NCBI RefSeq assembly: GCF_030297155.1
Contig: NZ_AP028068.1
Span: forward strand, 682,001 to 746,000
DNA: 64,000 nucleotides
Reading direction: 5' to 3'
DNA from: Vibrio sp. FE10
GTDB taxonomy: Bacteria; Pseudomonadota; Gammaproteobacteria; Enterobacterales; Vibrionaceae
Shown here: positions 55,866 to 64,000 of the stretch, in pieces
Position numbering within the stretch: the stretch's first letter is position 1
Layout of the letters: every line of letters begins with the position of its first letter
Notes under the pieces: model-generated
The model's input: only the letters and a program-made list of their open reading frames with translations
Databases searched by the model: none
What the model was told of the DNA's origin: nothing
Made by a program: the position numbers and the translations under genes

Positions 55866-56344
55866 ATGAAATAGACATTTGGTTAGAGCGGATCGGAGAT
55901 TGGTACAAAGACCGAAAGCATGATCAAGTGGAACGGTTAGAACCTTTGATCTTAATGCCTCCAGATGCACTCTGGGGGCCCTTGATCACGGATGAACAGA
56001 GCAAAGGTATCGCATGTTGGTTAGACGGGTGCTTGAGAATCTATACCTTCTATCGAAACTCAATCGAAAACCCAGAGCACCAAGAAAAAGCTTATCAATA
56101 CCTGATGTTTGCTTACGGTAAGCTTCAGGCAGTGTCTTGTGATCCAGAAGCAGAGCCCGGCTTACAAGAGTGGTGTACCAAGCGGGTACAGCACTTGTGT
56201 GTACTGGCTTTGGAGTTTGCCAACCAACAACAAGAACCACGCTGGCAACAAGAATCGGAGAAATTGATCGAATCACATGTGCGCTTTATGGCGAGCCAAC
56301 CCCAGAACGATGATCAAGGTAGCGTTAAGCACCAACTTCATTGA
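55862..56344 (+). CDS. Conserved-looking hypothetical protein coupled to the ATPase pair
   Basis: A 160-residue soluble, helical protein (MNEIDIWLERIGDWYKDRK at its start) with no recognised motif, signal peptide or membrane segment. Tryptophans and Cys residues are unusually frequent (for example GIACWLDGCLRIYTFYRN and EPGLQEWCTKRVQHLC). Its start overlaps the stop of the second ATPase gene, so it is translated with it and should belong to the same iron-regulated function. Confidence 0.75.
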   Translation: MNEIDIWLERIGDWYKDRKHDQVERLEPLILMPPDALWGPLITDEQSKGIACWLDGCLRIYTFYRNSIENPEHQEKAYQYLMFAYGKLQAVSCDPEAEPGLQEWCTKRVQHLCVLALEFANQQQEPRWQQESEKLIESHVRFMASQPQNDDQGSVKHQLH

Positions 56345-56412
56345 TCAACCCTTTCTCGATCAAACATCAACGCATCGAAACGACTTTCCCTCAAAAAAAC
56401 ACGATCCATAGA

Positions 56413-56439
56413 AAGCATGATCTCACCTTGATCATGCTT
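56413..56439. other. Inverted pair of RctB-iteron-like sequences beyond rctB
   Basis: AAGCATGATC (56413-56422) and GATCATGCTT (56430-56439) are perfect inverted copies of the AAGCATGATCA word that repeats in the origin at 58912-59032, separated by 7 bases. They lie 280 bases past the rctB stop, between the convergent genes. Confidence 0.65.
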
Positions 56440-56492
56440 CGGAGTTTGTTAAGGTAAACTATTGAATTTTAATGGTTCGATGAATTTCAGGC

Positions 56493-56521
56493 AAAAAAAA
56501 GCGAGTCCCTTGGGAACTCGC
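56493..56521 (-). terminator. Terminator of rctB
   Basis: GCGAGTCCC and GGG-A-ACTCGC pair with one bulge; on the minus strand a run of eight T follows. It lies about 200 bases after the rctB stop. The stretch 56522-56720 is an untranslated tail with no gene. Confidence 0.85.
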
Positions 56522-56720
56522 GAAAATCTATTCAGTATGATGTAACAAAATATGAGCCAATCTATTAATCATAAGAAAGGACAAAGGTTGTCTATTCGGG
56601 ATAAATAATAATCAACTAGGTGCTCTATATTGTCATCACATTGTCAGCATTAGGTGCGGTTATTATCAGCACCTAATGATGTTCAGATCATCCATTCAGC
56701 AACGATTATAGGACTCACGA

Positions 56721-58700
56721 TTAGTGACCGATCGCCATTTCATCGAGCGCTAAGAACACATTCTCGTCCAAGTGGCCTTCATGAACTTGTTTGCATACCT
56801 TACGGCGCACGGCCAAGCCAGAAATAAGACGCTCAATTGAAAGGTGTCGATTACTGGTGCTATCGCGGTCGTTGTAGAGTTCGATCAACTTACTCAATGT
56901 TTCGTAAGGAATCACATCCTCTCCAACTCTTAACCAATCAAGCTTCTCAATGAGCTCTGAGCACTCTTCTTTGATTGAGGCATGAGAGTGCCCGGTCATT
57001 GCAGATAAAGCCGTTATACTGCGTTCTAGGGCCTCTGAAGAGGTATATTTAGATAAGGTTATCATGATCTCGTCTGCATTGATCTCAACAGAGTGCTTAC
57101 GTTGTTTAACTCTGCGCCCTAGCTTGCCTCTAGGTGAAGGGGCTTTGCGCTGAATAGGCTCAAATTCGCCATCAATGATTTCAGATAACTCTTCCAGCTT
57201 TTGCTTAGACACCATTTCATTGCGCAGTGGGTTCGGCAATGTTGGCGCCATGTTTCGCTTACCTGCGTTGGTGGTGCGCGCTCTTGAGTAACGCAGTACT
57301 TCTTCAACGTTACATTTGATATCGACCTGATAATCGGTGGTCTTGCCTTTTTCGATCAACGCGGTGATCGTCAGATGGTAGCCCCACAAGTTAACGAGGA
57401 AGGTATCTTCTTGCTCCCCTACTTCACCCAGCTTTCGCAGTTCGCGGATCAGATCCATCGAAAAACGACGCCAATCAATGTTACGCGCCAGTTTTTGATT
57501 CAATTCGCTCAATAGCATGCAATCAGAATGACGACGCGCCATACGGCTTCTGAAGTAAGAATACATTTGGAAGACCAAGGTATGCTGCTTCAGGATCTCT
57601 GGTGGGAACAGGAAGAAATAATCGCGCGTGAGCAGCTCTTCATAGAACGATGGCTCCCATACCAAGATGTATAGGTTCGGTTTAATGCGAATTTCGCCGT
57701 CAGAGCCCTCTGTAGGCGCTTCTTCCGATGCAGTGATGGTTCTAGCTAAGAATCGGAAACGGTCGCTCTTAAAGCCTTCTGGCATGTTCTCACTAAGCCA
57801 ACGGCCAGTAAGCTCATGCAACTGAAAATCGGTAAACTCAATGCGGTCAATGCTGTCTCGGATAGAGTCACGAGCCGGGCCACTGTCTTTTTTGCCACGT
57901 AATGAAAGAATATCCGTGATGTAGAGCGGTGTTTTGTTCGGAGTGTGCTTCGCATCCAGATGGTAATCGTCTTGATGATGATCATGGTATTGAACCGTTA
58001 ACGTGAATAACGCGAATAACGTCATCAGATCATCAACGGTCATAATGTTTTTTGAAGATCGTGTTTCGATCACCGCTCGAGTTCCTGAGATCGAAACCAT
58101 CGATTTCTGGTAGCTCTTACGGGTTCTAGGTGGCGCTAACGCTTGATCAATAATACCAGCCCAATTAGTTGGCGAAACAATGAATTGATCCGCTTCATCT
58201 TTCATCGTTGGTGGAGTATTAAGACCGTGTTCATTCAATAAACGTTTGTTTACTTTGGTTTGAGCGAGGGCTTTAGAACGCTTTTGCTTTTCGTTTTGTT
58301 TCACACTTTCAGTCACTAAGCTGGTGGCACCGAGCACTGATATCAACTGATTGGGATTAACAAAGCGATGTAGCATGGTTTTACCCGCCAGGCCTTCTTC
58401 AAAGCGAACTGGGATTTGCTTGAAAAGTCCGATGTTTACAGCGGCTCTGAGTCTTTGTTGCAAGGCAGCACGTGTAACTTGTCCATCGGTTGATTCGATA
58501 ATTTCAGTCGTTGAAACGTATCCATCTTTGCTGCTAAACCCGCGAAGTGAAATTAGGTTGAGAAGCTCAACGATGCTTTTCGTGACCCCTTTGAAGTGTT
58601 GATATTGTTCTATCCATTCAACGGCTGTTTCAGATACCTCAAATAAATGACCATCTTTGTGGCTTCGTGCCTTAATTAACAATTTCTCTTCTGGTTTCAT
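56721..58700 (-). CDS. rctB: RctB, chromosome II replication initiator
   Basis: RctB is the Vibrionaceae-specific initiator that binds 12-mer iterons, 29/39-mers and the crtS locus and opens the chromosome II origin. The 659 residues match the length of the V. cholerae protein (658). Winged-helix-like segments occur near GYVSTTEIIESTDGQVTRAALQQRL (about 58-82) and in the middle, with a basic RKAPSPRGKLGRRVKQRKHS linker (about 524-543). The gene is adjacent to and divergent from the iteron array, the standard oriCII layout. A lone iteron word at 58760-58766 in its leader fits autorepression. Confidence 0.97.
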   Translation of the reverse strand: MKPEEKLLIKARSHKDGHLFEVSETAVEWIEQYQHFKGVTKSIVELLNLISLRGFSSKDGYVSTTEIIESTDGQVTRAALQQRLRAAVNIGLFKQIPVRFEEGLAGKTMLHRFVNPNQLISVLGATSLVTESVKQNEKQKRSKALAQTKVNKRLLNEHGLNTPPTMKDEADQFIVSPTNWAGIIDQALAPPRTRKSYQKSMVSISGTRAVIETRSSKNIMTVDDLMTLFALFTLTVQYHDHHQDDYHLDAKHTPNKTPLYITDILSLRGKKDSGPARDSIRDSIDRIEFTDFQLHELTGRWLSENMPEGFKSDRFRFLARTITASEEAPTEGSDGEIRIKPNLYILVWEPSFYEELLTRDYFFLFPPEILKQHTLVFQMYSYFRSRMARRHSDCMLLSELNQKLARNIDWRRFSMDLIRELRKLGEVGEQEDTFLVNLWGYHLTITALIEKGKTTDYQVDIKCNVEEVLRYSRARTTNAGKRNMAPTLPNPLRNEMVSKQKLEELSEIIDGEFEPIQRKAPSPRGKLGRRVKQRKHSVEINADEIMITLSKYTSSEALERSITALSAMTGHSHASIKEECSELIEKLDWLRVGEDVIPYETLSKLIELYNDRDSTSNRHLSIERLISGLAVRRKVCKQVHEGHLDENVFLALDEMAIGH

Positions 58701-58759
58701 TTTTGATCCGTATCACACTAACCGTAATTTCACTATAGTTCCTGAATGATAAAGAAAGA

Positions 58760-58766
58760 ATGATCA
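58760..58766. promoter_or_regulatory. Lone iteron-like word in the rctB leader
   Basis: ATGATCA in the context AAGAATGATCATAAA lies 60 bases before the rctB start, apart from the main array. It could serve in RctB autoregulation. Confidence 0.5.
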
Positions 58767-58904
58767 TAAATAAAGAGAATTTATTGGCTTTTAAATAACT
58801 GATCTTTCTGATTAATATGATCTTAAATGATTAAGTGATCTAATGATCCGGGCTATCATTTGCTTTTAAGTTGCTGAATTTAAAGTGTTAAAAAAAATCT
58901 GCTT

Positions 58905-59040
58905 GGAAAGCATGATCATAAAGATAACGAAACGATGATCATAAAAGATAAGAAAGCATGATCACAGAACATCAGAACGATGATCATTAAGTAATTGTAA
59001 GCATGATCATTATTGGTTCGAAAGCATGATCATTATACTT
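58905..59040. other. oriCII iteron array (six 12-mer RctB sites)
   Basis: Six copies of the word GAAAGCATGATCA or GAACGATGATCA have their ATGATCA cores at 58912, 58935, 58958, 58980, 59003 and 59026. The spacing is 22-23 bases, two helical turns, so all face the same side. Each core contains GATC, the Dam methylation site needed for RctB binding in V. cholerae. This matches the minimal chromosome II origin. Confidence 0.93.
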
Positions 59041-59047
59041 ATACAGC

Positions 59048-59056
59048 TTATCCACA
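59048..59056 (+). other. DnaA box of oriCII
   Basis: TTATCCACA is a perfect DnaA box, 16 bases after the last iteron core, at the place where chromosome II origins carry their single essential DnaA site. Confidence 0.9.
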
Positions 59057-59117
59057 GTCCAGAATTGATCGACGAGTTTTAAATCACCAATGTGGATATT
59101 TTCGTTAGGTATTTTAT

Positions 59118-59156
59118 CGGAACAATGATCAAGTAAAGGGGCTTTTATATCGTTCC
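59118..59156 (+). other. 39-mer RctB regulatory site
   Basis: A 39-base element begins CGGAACAATGATCAAGTAAA and ends TATATCGTTCC. Its two parts recur, with exactly ten central bases missing, as a 29-base element at 59380-59408 on the other strand. In V. cholerae, 39-mers inhibit origin firing by handcuffing and titration. Confidence 0.8.
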
Positions 59157-59239
59157 TCCCCTTTTATGTTTAAAAATTGGTCGAGATTGGTCACACAGTC
59201 AGTGGTTGGGGACTTTTAGCTCGCAAGACAATAAATCAG

Positions 59240-59530
59240 GAAGCATGATCATGAAATTGTCATGTTTCTGCATTTCCATTCTGTGTCGATTGAATTTCCA
59301 ACCAATCAGGCCTTATAGAGCTTGAATCCCCATTACAAAAGCATTTGTCCGTAAGTTAGGTCTAAATTTATATGCTTCCGGAACGATATTTACTTGATCA
59401 TTTTTCCGGAGGTTGATCATTTCGAACAGGCATTCATACGGATCAATATTGATGAGTTTACACCTTGATCATGCTTCATAATATGGAGTTATCAATTTTC
59501 TTACGAGTTATGTATCCCATGATCATTCTT
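59240..59530. other. Scattered iteron words in the inhibitory part of oriCII (rctA region)
   Basis: GGAAGCATGATCATG (59239-59253), CCTTGATCATGCTTC (59463-59477, inverted) and CATGATCATTCTTCC (59518-59532, inverted) are further RctB-type words. They lie on the parA side, where V. cholerae has rctA, a non-coding inhibitory region. A 65-codon frame at 59535-59732 is not convincing as a protein gene. Confidence 0.65.
59380..59408 (-). other. 29-mer RctB regulatory site (truncated 39-mer)
   Basis: Read on the minus strand it is CGGAAAAATGATCAAGTAAA joined to TATCGTTCC, 29 bases, i.e. the 39-mer at 59118 lacking its central ten. V. cholerae has an equivalent 29-mer/39-mer relationship. Its neighbour GGTTGATCATTTCGAAC (59411-59427) may be part of a further diverged site. 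Confidence 0.75.
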
Positions 59531-59715
59531 CCGGTTGAGGCTCAATTCTCTTTTGTTTAGTGACGTCTCATCTTCGCTTTGTTTTTTATTTACCAAGCGA
59601 TTTTTTAGGTTTTATTCTTTGTTGGTTGAAAATCTATCAATTTCGAATGCAAATCACACGAACCGTAATCTATGCTTGTGTTTCAATCGTTCCGAAGGTT
59701 TTTCGCTGAAATTCT

Positions 59716-59730
59716 ATTTACATTGTAAAT
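59716..59730. other. parS2 centromere site next to parA
   Basis: ATTTACATTGTAAAT is a perfect 15-base palindrome-type match to N-TTTACA-N-TGTAAA-N, the ParB2 binding site of Vibrio chromosome II. It lies 220 bases before parA, inside the origin region. Confidence 0.9.
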
Positions 59731-59949
59731 AAGTGATGCTGTAACATTTTAAATGTAAGGCATAAATAGCACGGTTATACATGACAAAAAAGGTCATTTT
59801 TGTGTTCGTATTAGCCGTTGTTTCATCAAACTGTAAAAATACAGTCTATTTTATGTGATTTTACTCATAAATGTATGTTCATGTTTTTGTTGTGTTTGTT
59901 GTTAATCGCTGTACAATTTGTACTTAGTTAATCATTACGGAAACTGGCA

Positions 59950-61167
59950 ATGAAAAGAGAACAAACGATTGATAAGCTCTATCAGCTGGCCGAACAAACT
60001 CAACAAGTTCAGGCTGACCGAATTGAGATTATTCTGGAAGAGCGAAGTGATGAGCATTTCCCTCCAATGTCTAAAGCTATGATGGAGACACGTTCAGGCT
60101 TAACTCGTCGAAAATTGGATGAGGCAATCAACAAGCTTGAAGCGGATGATCATCAGTTTACAAAGAACAACGCCAATCATTACTCGATTTCATTGACCGA
60201 AGCTCACATGCTGATGGACGCGGCTGAAGTGCCAAAGTTCCACCAACGTAAGCAGCATGTCGATAACAAACCATGGGTTATCAACGTACAGAACCAAAAG
60301 GGTGGTACGGGTAAATCAATGACAGCGGTTCATCTAGCGGCTTGCTTGTCTCTGAATTTAGATAAGCGCTACCGTATCTGCTTGATTGACTTGGATCCAC
60401 AAGGCTCTTTGCGTCTGTTCTTAAACCCACAAATCAGTGGTGCAGAGCACGACAGCATCTATTCTGCAGTCGATATCATGTTGGACAACGTGCCCGAAGG
60501 CCAAGATGTTGATCTTGAATTCCTTCGTAAGAACGTACTATTGCCAACACAATATCCGAATCTAAAGACGATTTCGGCGTTCCCAGAAGATGCGATGTTT
60601 AACGCTGAAGCGTGGCAAAGCCTGTCTCAAGATCAGTCACTTGATATCGTTCGTCTTCTTAAAGAGAAGCTTATCGATAAAATCGCCGATGATTTTGATG
60701 TGATTATGATCGATACCGGCCCGCACGTTGACCCGCTAGTGTGGAACGCGATGTACGCATCGAATGCACTTCTAATCCCATGTGCAGCAAAGCGTTTGGA
60801 CTGGGCTTCAACGGTTAACTTCTTCCAACATTTACCAACCGTGTACGAGATGTTCCCTGATGATTGGAAAGGGCTTGAGTTTGTTCGCCTAATGCCAACC
60901 ATGTTTGAAGACGATAACAAGAAGCAGGTATCAGTATTAACTGAGATGAACTACCTGTTGAATGACCAAGTAATGATGGCAACCATTCCAAGAAGCCGTG
61001 CCTTTGAAACTTGTGCAGATACTTACAGCACGGTTTTCGACCTGACGGTAAGCGACTTTGAGGGCGGTAAGAAAACCCTAGCGGTCGCTCAAGACGCGGT
61101 ACAAAAAAGTGCTCTAGAATTAGAGCGAGTATTACATAGCAACTGGCCTTCACTTAATCAGGGATAA
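59950..61167 (+). CDS. parA: ParA, chromosome II partition ATPase
   Basis: A 405-residue P1-type partition ATPase. An N-terminal helical region of about 110 residues carries a helix-turn-helix (SGLTRRKLDEAINKLEADDH). The deviant Walker A NQKGGTGKSMTAVHLAACLSL follows at about 116-136, then CLIDLDPQGSLRLF and FDVIMIDTGPH. With ParB and parS2 it positions the chromosome II origin at the cell pole and segregates it. The long N-terminus suggests autoregulation of its own promoter, as in plasmid P1 ParA. It is upstream of parB by 5 bases. Confidence 0.95.
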   Translation: MKREQTIDKLYQLAEQTQQVQADRIEIILEERSDEHFPPMSKAMMETRSGLTRRKLDEAINKLEADDHQFTKNNANHYSISLTEAHMLMDAAEVPKFHQRKQHVDNKPWVINVQNQKGGTGKSMTAVHLAACLSLNLDKRYRICLIDLDPQGSLRLFLNPQISGAEHDSIYSAVDIMLDNVPEGQDVDLEFLRKNVLLPTQYPNLKTISAFPEDAMFNAEAWQSLSQDQSLDIVRLLKEKLIDKIADDFDVIMIDTGPHVDPLVWNAMYASNALLIPCAAKRLDWASTVNFFQHLPTVYEMFPDDWKGLEFVRLMPTMFEDDNKKQVSVLTEMNYLLNDQVMMATIPRSRAFETCADTYSTVFDLTVSDFEGGKKTLAVAQDAVQKSALELERVLHSNWPSLNQG

Positions 61168-61172
61168 CAAAA

Positions 61173-62147
61173 ATGGCAATTAAAACATCTGACTTAAATG
61201 CAAAGCTATTTGGTAAAGCAAACAAACGCCGCGTAGCAACACCACAAGAAGCGCAAACGGCAGCAAAAGAACAGGCTCAAGTGATTGAGCTTTCTGTTGC
61301 GGGCGAAGAGCTGGTTTCATTTGAATTGGTTCGAATTCCTGCGGCTGATGTTGCGACTCGAACGGTTGTTTTTGAAGACAATGCTCGTGAGCAATCTTTC
61401 TTAAACGAACATGCTCTTTCTGATGTTCTGACTACGTTAAAAGAACGCGGCCAGCAATATCCAGCGGTTGGTCGTAAGAATAAAGACGGTAAGATTGAAG
61501 TTCTTGATGGTAGCCGTCGTCGTATGTCATGTATTTTAGCGGACAAAGAGTTCCTAATTTACGTAGCGGAAAACATTAACGGCGAACACGCTAAGTTCTT
61601 ATCAGACGTTGCTAACGCTCATAAACCACTTTCTCTTTATGAGAAGGGCAAAGAGATGCAAGCGAAACTGGATAAAGGCGAAGCTGAAGACCAAAAAGCA
61701 CTCGCGAAAATGTTCCAGTGCAGTGAAGCTTTAGTGAGTGGCGCATTAAAAGCGGCGGCTTTACCACTTGAATTACTTCAAGCTTACCCAAATGTGAGCG
61801 ATCTTGGCCGTCCGACGATTGTTAAACTGCACAAACAATTTGGTGGCTTAACGCGTGAACAGCAACAAACATTACTGACCAAGTGTGATGCTTCTGAAGG
61901 TTTTGTTTGGCAGCGTAGCGAAGCACAAGGTGTTACGCGTTTAACGAAAGACGTGACCGAAACATTGGAAGGTTGGATTCTTGAATTGGCTCCTGCGCCA
62001 GCGAAGAAAGTCTCTCCAAAAGTTGAGCTTATCAAAGGTCGCGCTTCTTATAGCCGAAAAGGTTCAAATCTAGCTTTGAATCTTAAGAAAGTGGATGATG
62101 CGACGATGCAAGAAATCTTAAGCTTCGTTCAATCAAAACTCGATTAA
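61173..62147 (+). CDS. parB: ParB, chromosome II partition DNA-binding protein
   Basis: A 324-residue ParB2. It has the nuclease-like motif NAREQSFL followed by LDGSRRRMSCI (the CTPase region, about residues 65-125), a helix-turn-helix region near DQKALAKMFQCSEALVSGALKAA (about 165-190), and a C-terminal dimer domain. It binds the parS2 sites (two perfect copies in this window) and spreads. A hairpin terminator follows at 62190-62214. Confidence 0.95.
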   Translation: MAIKTSDLNAKLFGKANKRRVATPQEAQTAAKEQAQVIELSVAGEELVSFELVRIPAADVATRTVVFEDNAREQSFLNEHALSDVLTTLKERGQQYPAVGRKNKDGKIEVLDGSRRRMSCILADKEFLIYVAENINGEHAKFLSDVANAHKPLSLYEKGKEMQAKLDKGEAEDQKALAKMFQCSEALVSGALKAAALPLELLQAYPNVSDLGRPTIVKLHKQFGGLTREQQQTLLTKCDASEGFVWQRSEAQGVTRLTKDVTETLEGWILELAPAPAKKVSPKVELIKGRASYSRKGSNLALNLKKVDDATMQEILSFVQSKLD

Positions 62148-62188
62148 GTTTACAAACTATCTTAATCTTACAAGCTATCGAATGACTC

Positions 62189-62215
62189 TAAAGCCGCTTT
62201 ATGCGGCTTTTTATT
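62189..62215 (+). terminator. Terminator of the parAB operon
   Basis: AAAGCCGC and GCGGCTTT around TTTAT form a stem followed by TTATTTGG. It separates parB from tmcA. Confidence 0.88.
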
Positions 62216-62257
62216 TGGCTGTGATAAACTGTGTTTAGATGAATCTGGACGCTAATT

Positions 62258-64000
62258 ATGACGAACTCTACAAATACTTTTCTATATACTCTTTCCCAAA
62301 TCGCCGAGCATAATCAGCACCGTTACGGTGTTGTCTTTTCTGGTGATAGTGATTGGCAAGACGCTACGATTCAAAGCTTTCTTAATACCTCTTCAGCACA
62401 AACAATTTTCCAGATCGGTGGTTCGCCTTTTCTATCGGTAACGCATGTTCCTGTTAAAAAGGGGCAACAACTCCTAGGTCGAGAATGCCAACTTCTTGTT
62501 TGTGATTTTAGAGAGCAGTTTGATGCCAACAGTTTTAGTGCAGCACTGGGTGCGTTAGTCGGTGGCGGCTTGTTGTTGGTTATCCCGCACAAATCAGATG
62601 AATCTGAAGAGGGTTTGAATTCTACTTTTGGAAAACGTTGGTTAGCGTCCAACTTTGCCAAACTGTTTTCTGTTTCACAAGACGATGAACAGCTGACACA
62701 ACTCTATGCTCGTAACCCTTTGCCTGAAGAATTAACCCAACCGAATTGTTTCGATAGATTTGAACAACAAAAGACAGCAATAGAGTTAGTTAAGAAAGTC
62801 GTCTCTGGACATCGAAAGCGTCCTTTGATTCTCACTGCAGACAGAGGTCGTGGCAAAAGTTCGACATTAGGTATCGCATCAGCGGAGCTTTTGGTTGAAC
62901 GCCACGGGCTAAATATCATTGTTACGGCACCTTCTGTTAAAGCGGTTGAGCCGGTATTTACTCACGCAAGCCAACGTCTAGAACCTTGTGAAGTTATCAA
63001 TGCTACTCACATTTGCCATCAAGGCGGCAGCCTAAGATTTGTCGCACCAGATGAATTACTCCAATCTAAGCCCGATTGCGATTTGTTATTAGTTGATGAA
63101 GCGGCTGCCATTCCAATCCCGATGCTTAAATCTTTGGTTGGCAGTTATCACCGTATGGTTTTTTCAACCACGGTTCACGGATACGAAGGAAGTGGGCGAG
63201 GGTTTGGAATTAAATTTGAGGCTTGGCTTTCTGAGCGTCGTCCCGGATGGAAAGGCTATAAGCTTGAGCAACCAATCCGTTGGAATAATCACGACCCTCT
63301 AGAGCGTTGGTTGTTTGATTGCTTCCTTCTGAGTGGCGAGTTTTTATCGAGTAGTTCTGTTGTTCATAAGGCTGGTGATTTTTCTGACGAGGTGCTCAGC
63401 CAACTTAACCTAGTCGAGCTATCTAAAACCGAGTGTCTAGCGAATCCTGAAAAGCTTCAGCAGTGTTTCTCTCTTTTAGTCGACGCTCATTATCAGACAT
63501 CGCCCAATGACTTAATGCAGTTTCTCAATAACCCAGCAATTCATTTGTATGCGGCTTGGCATCAAGATGAATGTCTTGGTTGTATGTTGGTGACGGAGGA
63601 GGGCGGTTTAGATAAAAATCTAATTGCTCAGATCCAAACAGGAAAGCGCAGACCTCAAGGACATCTCGCGCCAGTGTTGTTAGCGAATCAGCTCGGTTCT
63701 ATTGAAGCGGCAACAAGCCGTTGTATGCGCGTTATGAGAATTGCGGTTTCAATTGATCATCAAGGTTTAGGCTTAGGAAGTTGGATGCTTGATCAGCTAT
63801 CGATGCAAGTCTCAGATATCGATTATCTGGCGACAAGTTTTGGGGCGACCAGCGAGTTGGTTTCTTTCTGGCGACGTAGCCAATTTGCTCCCGTGCATAT
63901 TGGGCATCAAAGAGATCAGGCGAGTGGCTGTCATTCTTTGTTGATGGTCAAGCCACTCGGTATTAGTACTAACAATTGGATCGTTCCAGTGCAGTCTCAG
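62258..64000 (+). CDS. tmcA: tRNA(Met) cytidine acetyltransferase TmcA (partial, cut by window end)
   Basis: TmcA uses ATP and acetyl-CoA to make N4-acetylcytidine at the wobble base of elongator tRNA-Met. The ATG at 62258 begins MTNSTNTFLYTLSQIAEHNQ and the frame is open to base 64000 (581 codons). The helicase part has Walker A TADRGRGKSSTLG and Walker B LLLVDEAAAIPIPMLKSL, then FSTTVHGYEGSGRGF, all diagnostic. The GNAT acetyltransferase part begins near RVMRIAVSIDHQGLGLGSWMLD. The C-terminal tail is outside the window. Confidence 0.95.
   Translation, partial: MTNSTNTFLYTLSQIAEHNQHRYGVVFSGDSDWQDATIQSFLNTSSAQTIFQIGGSPFLSVTHVPVKKGQQLLGRECQLLVCDFREQFDANSFSAALGALVGGGLLLVIPHKSDESEEGLNSTFGKRWLASNFAKLFSVSQDDEQLTQLYARNPLPEELTQPNCFDRFEQQKTAIELVKKVVSGHRKRPLILTADRGRGKSSTLGIASAELLVERHGLNIIVTAPSVKAVEPVFTHASQRLEPCEVINATHICHQGGSLRFVAPDELLQSKPDCDLLLVDEAAAIPIPMLKSLVGSYHRMVFSTTVHGYEGSGRGFGIKFEAWLSERRPGWKGYKLEQPIRWNNHDPLERWLFDCFLLSGEFLSSSSVVHKAGDFSDEVLSQLNLVELSKTECLANPEKLQQCFSLLVDAHYQTSPNDLMQFLNNPAIHLYAAWHQDECLGCMLVTEEGGLDKNLIAQIQTGKRRPQGHLAPVLLANQLGSIEAATSRCMRVMRIAVSIDHQGLGLGSWMLDQLSMQVSDIDYLATSFGATSELVSFWRRSQFAPVHIGHQRDQASGCHSLLMVKPLGISTNNWIVPVQSQ

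Noticed and set aside
58905..59040. Regular 22-23 base repeats as CRISPR-like structure
   Set aside because: The repeated words contain GATC and sit beside rctB and a DnaA box; they are origin iterons.
59535..59732. 65-codon frame in the position of rctA
   Set aside because: In V. cholerae the rctA region works as DNA rather than protein, and this frame has no ribosome site and an odd Phe/Ser/Leu-rich content.

Overview
The window is almost certainly from the second chromosome of a Vibrio. It contains a complete chromosome II replication and partition locus: rctB, a six-iteron array with a DnaA box, 39-mer and 29-mer type regulatory sites, a parS2 site, and parA/parB. A vemP-secD-secF locus, known from Vibrio, lies at the other end. 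Species cannot be fixed from the sequence alone. No tRNA, rRNA, insertion sequence, integrase or CRISPR array was seen.

Layout. (1) 1-3405, minus strand: secF (partial), secD and a VemP-like secretion-monitoring arrest peptide whose last codons can pair with the secD ribosome binding site. (2) 3644-6412: a lipoprotein M16 metallopeptidase. (3) 6652-13419: a seven-gene minus-strand operon with a periplasmic helical-repeat-like protein, a LolD-type ATPase, an FtsX/MacB-type permease, a LolA-like periplasmic protein, a predicted outer-membrane beta-barrel, and a LytS/LytTR-type two-component system coupled to the barrel gene. This looks like a self-regulated trans-envelope trafficking system and is one of the least explained parts of the window. 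(4) 13730-14893: an orphan protein with a possible GT-A glycosyltransferase-like fold. (5) 15258-17907: exported catalase, exported ankyrin-repeat protein and Cu/Zn superoxide dismutase. (6) 18217-21499: dehydrogenase with a LysR regulator, DUF2798, YebC/YeeN and DUF3283 proteins. (7) 21748-34067: a complete phenylalanine/tyrosine catabolic route (phhA, phhB, hpd, hmgA, fumarylacetoacetase, maiA, and acetoacetate-CoA ligase for the end product) with TyrR-like boxes at both promoters. It is interrupted by a VasX/MIX-type type VI effector gene and its probable membrane immunity gene. (8) 34470-40796: an ABC importer with a cytoplasmic alkaline-phosphatase-superfamily enzyme, a HAD phosphatase and a divergent GntR/UTRA regulator, probably for a phosphonate or phosphoester. 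(9) 40920-49271: an amino-acid-type ABC importer, MocR regulator, class III aminotransferase, TauE/SafE exporter and SDR. The combination matches taurine-nitrogen assimilation with isethionate export. (10) 49363-53737: hybrid kinase with divergent periplasmic binding protein, NADAR protein and a small protein. (11) 54100-56344: two Dpp/Opp ATPases without permeases behind a strong Fur box, plus a coupled unknown gene. (12) 56721-62147: rctB, oriCII, parA and parB. (13) 62258-end: tmcA (partial).

How the parts relate: the catabolic and transport islands are each controlled by a local regulator or a recognisable global operator (TyrR, Fur). The right third is organised around the origin, with RctB-like and ParB2-like sites also found outside the minimal origin: an inverted iteron pair beyond rctB at 56413-56439, and a perfect parS2 inside a coding sequence at 52181-52195. 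All functional assignments are by reading motifs and context; no database search was possible.
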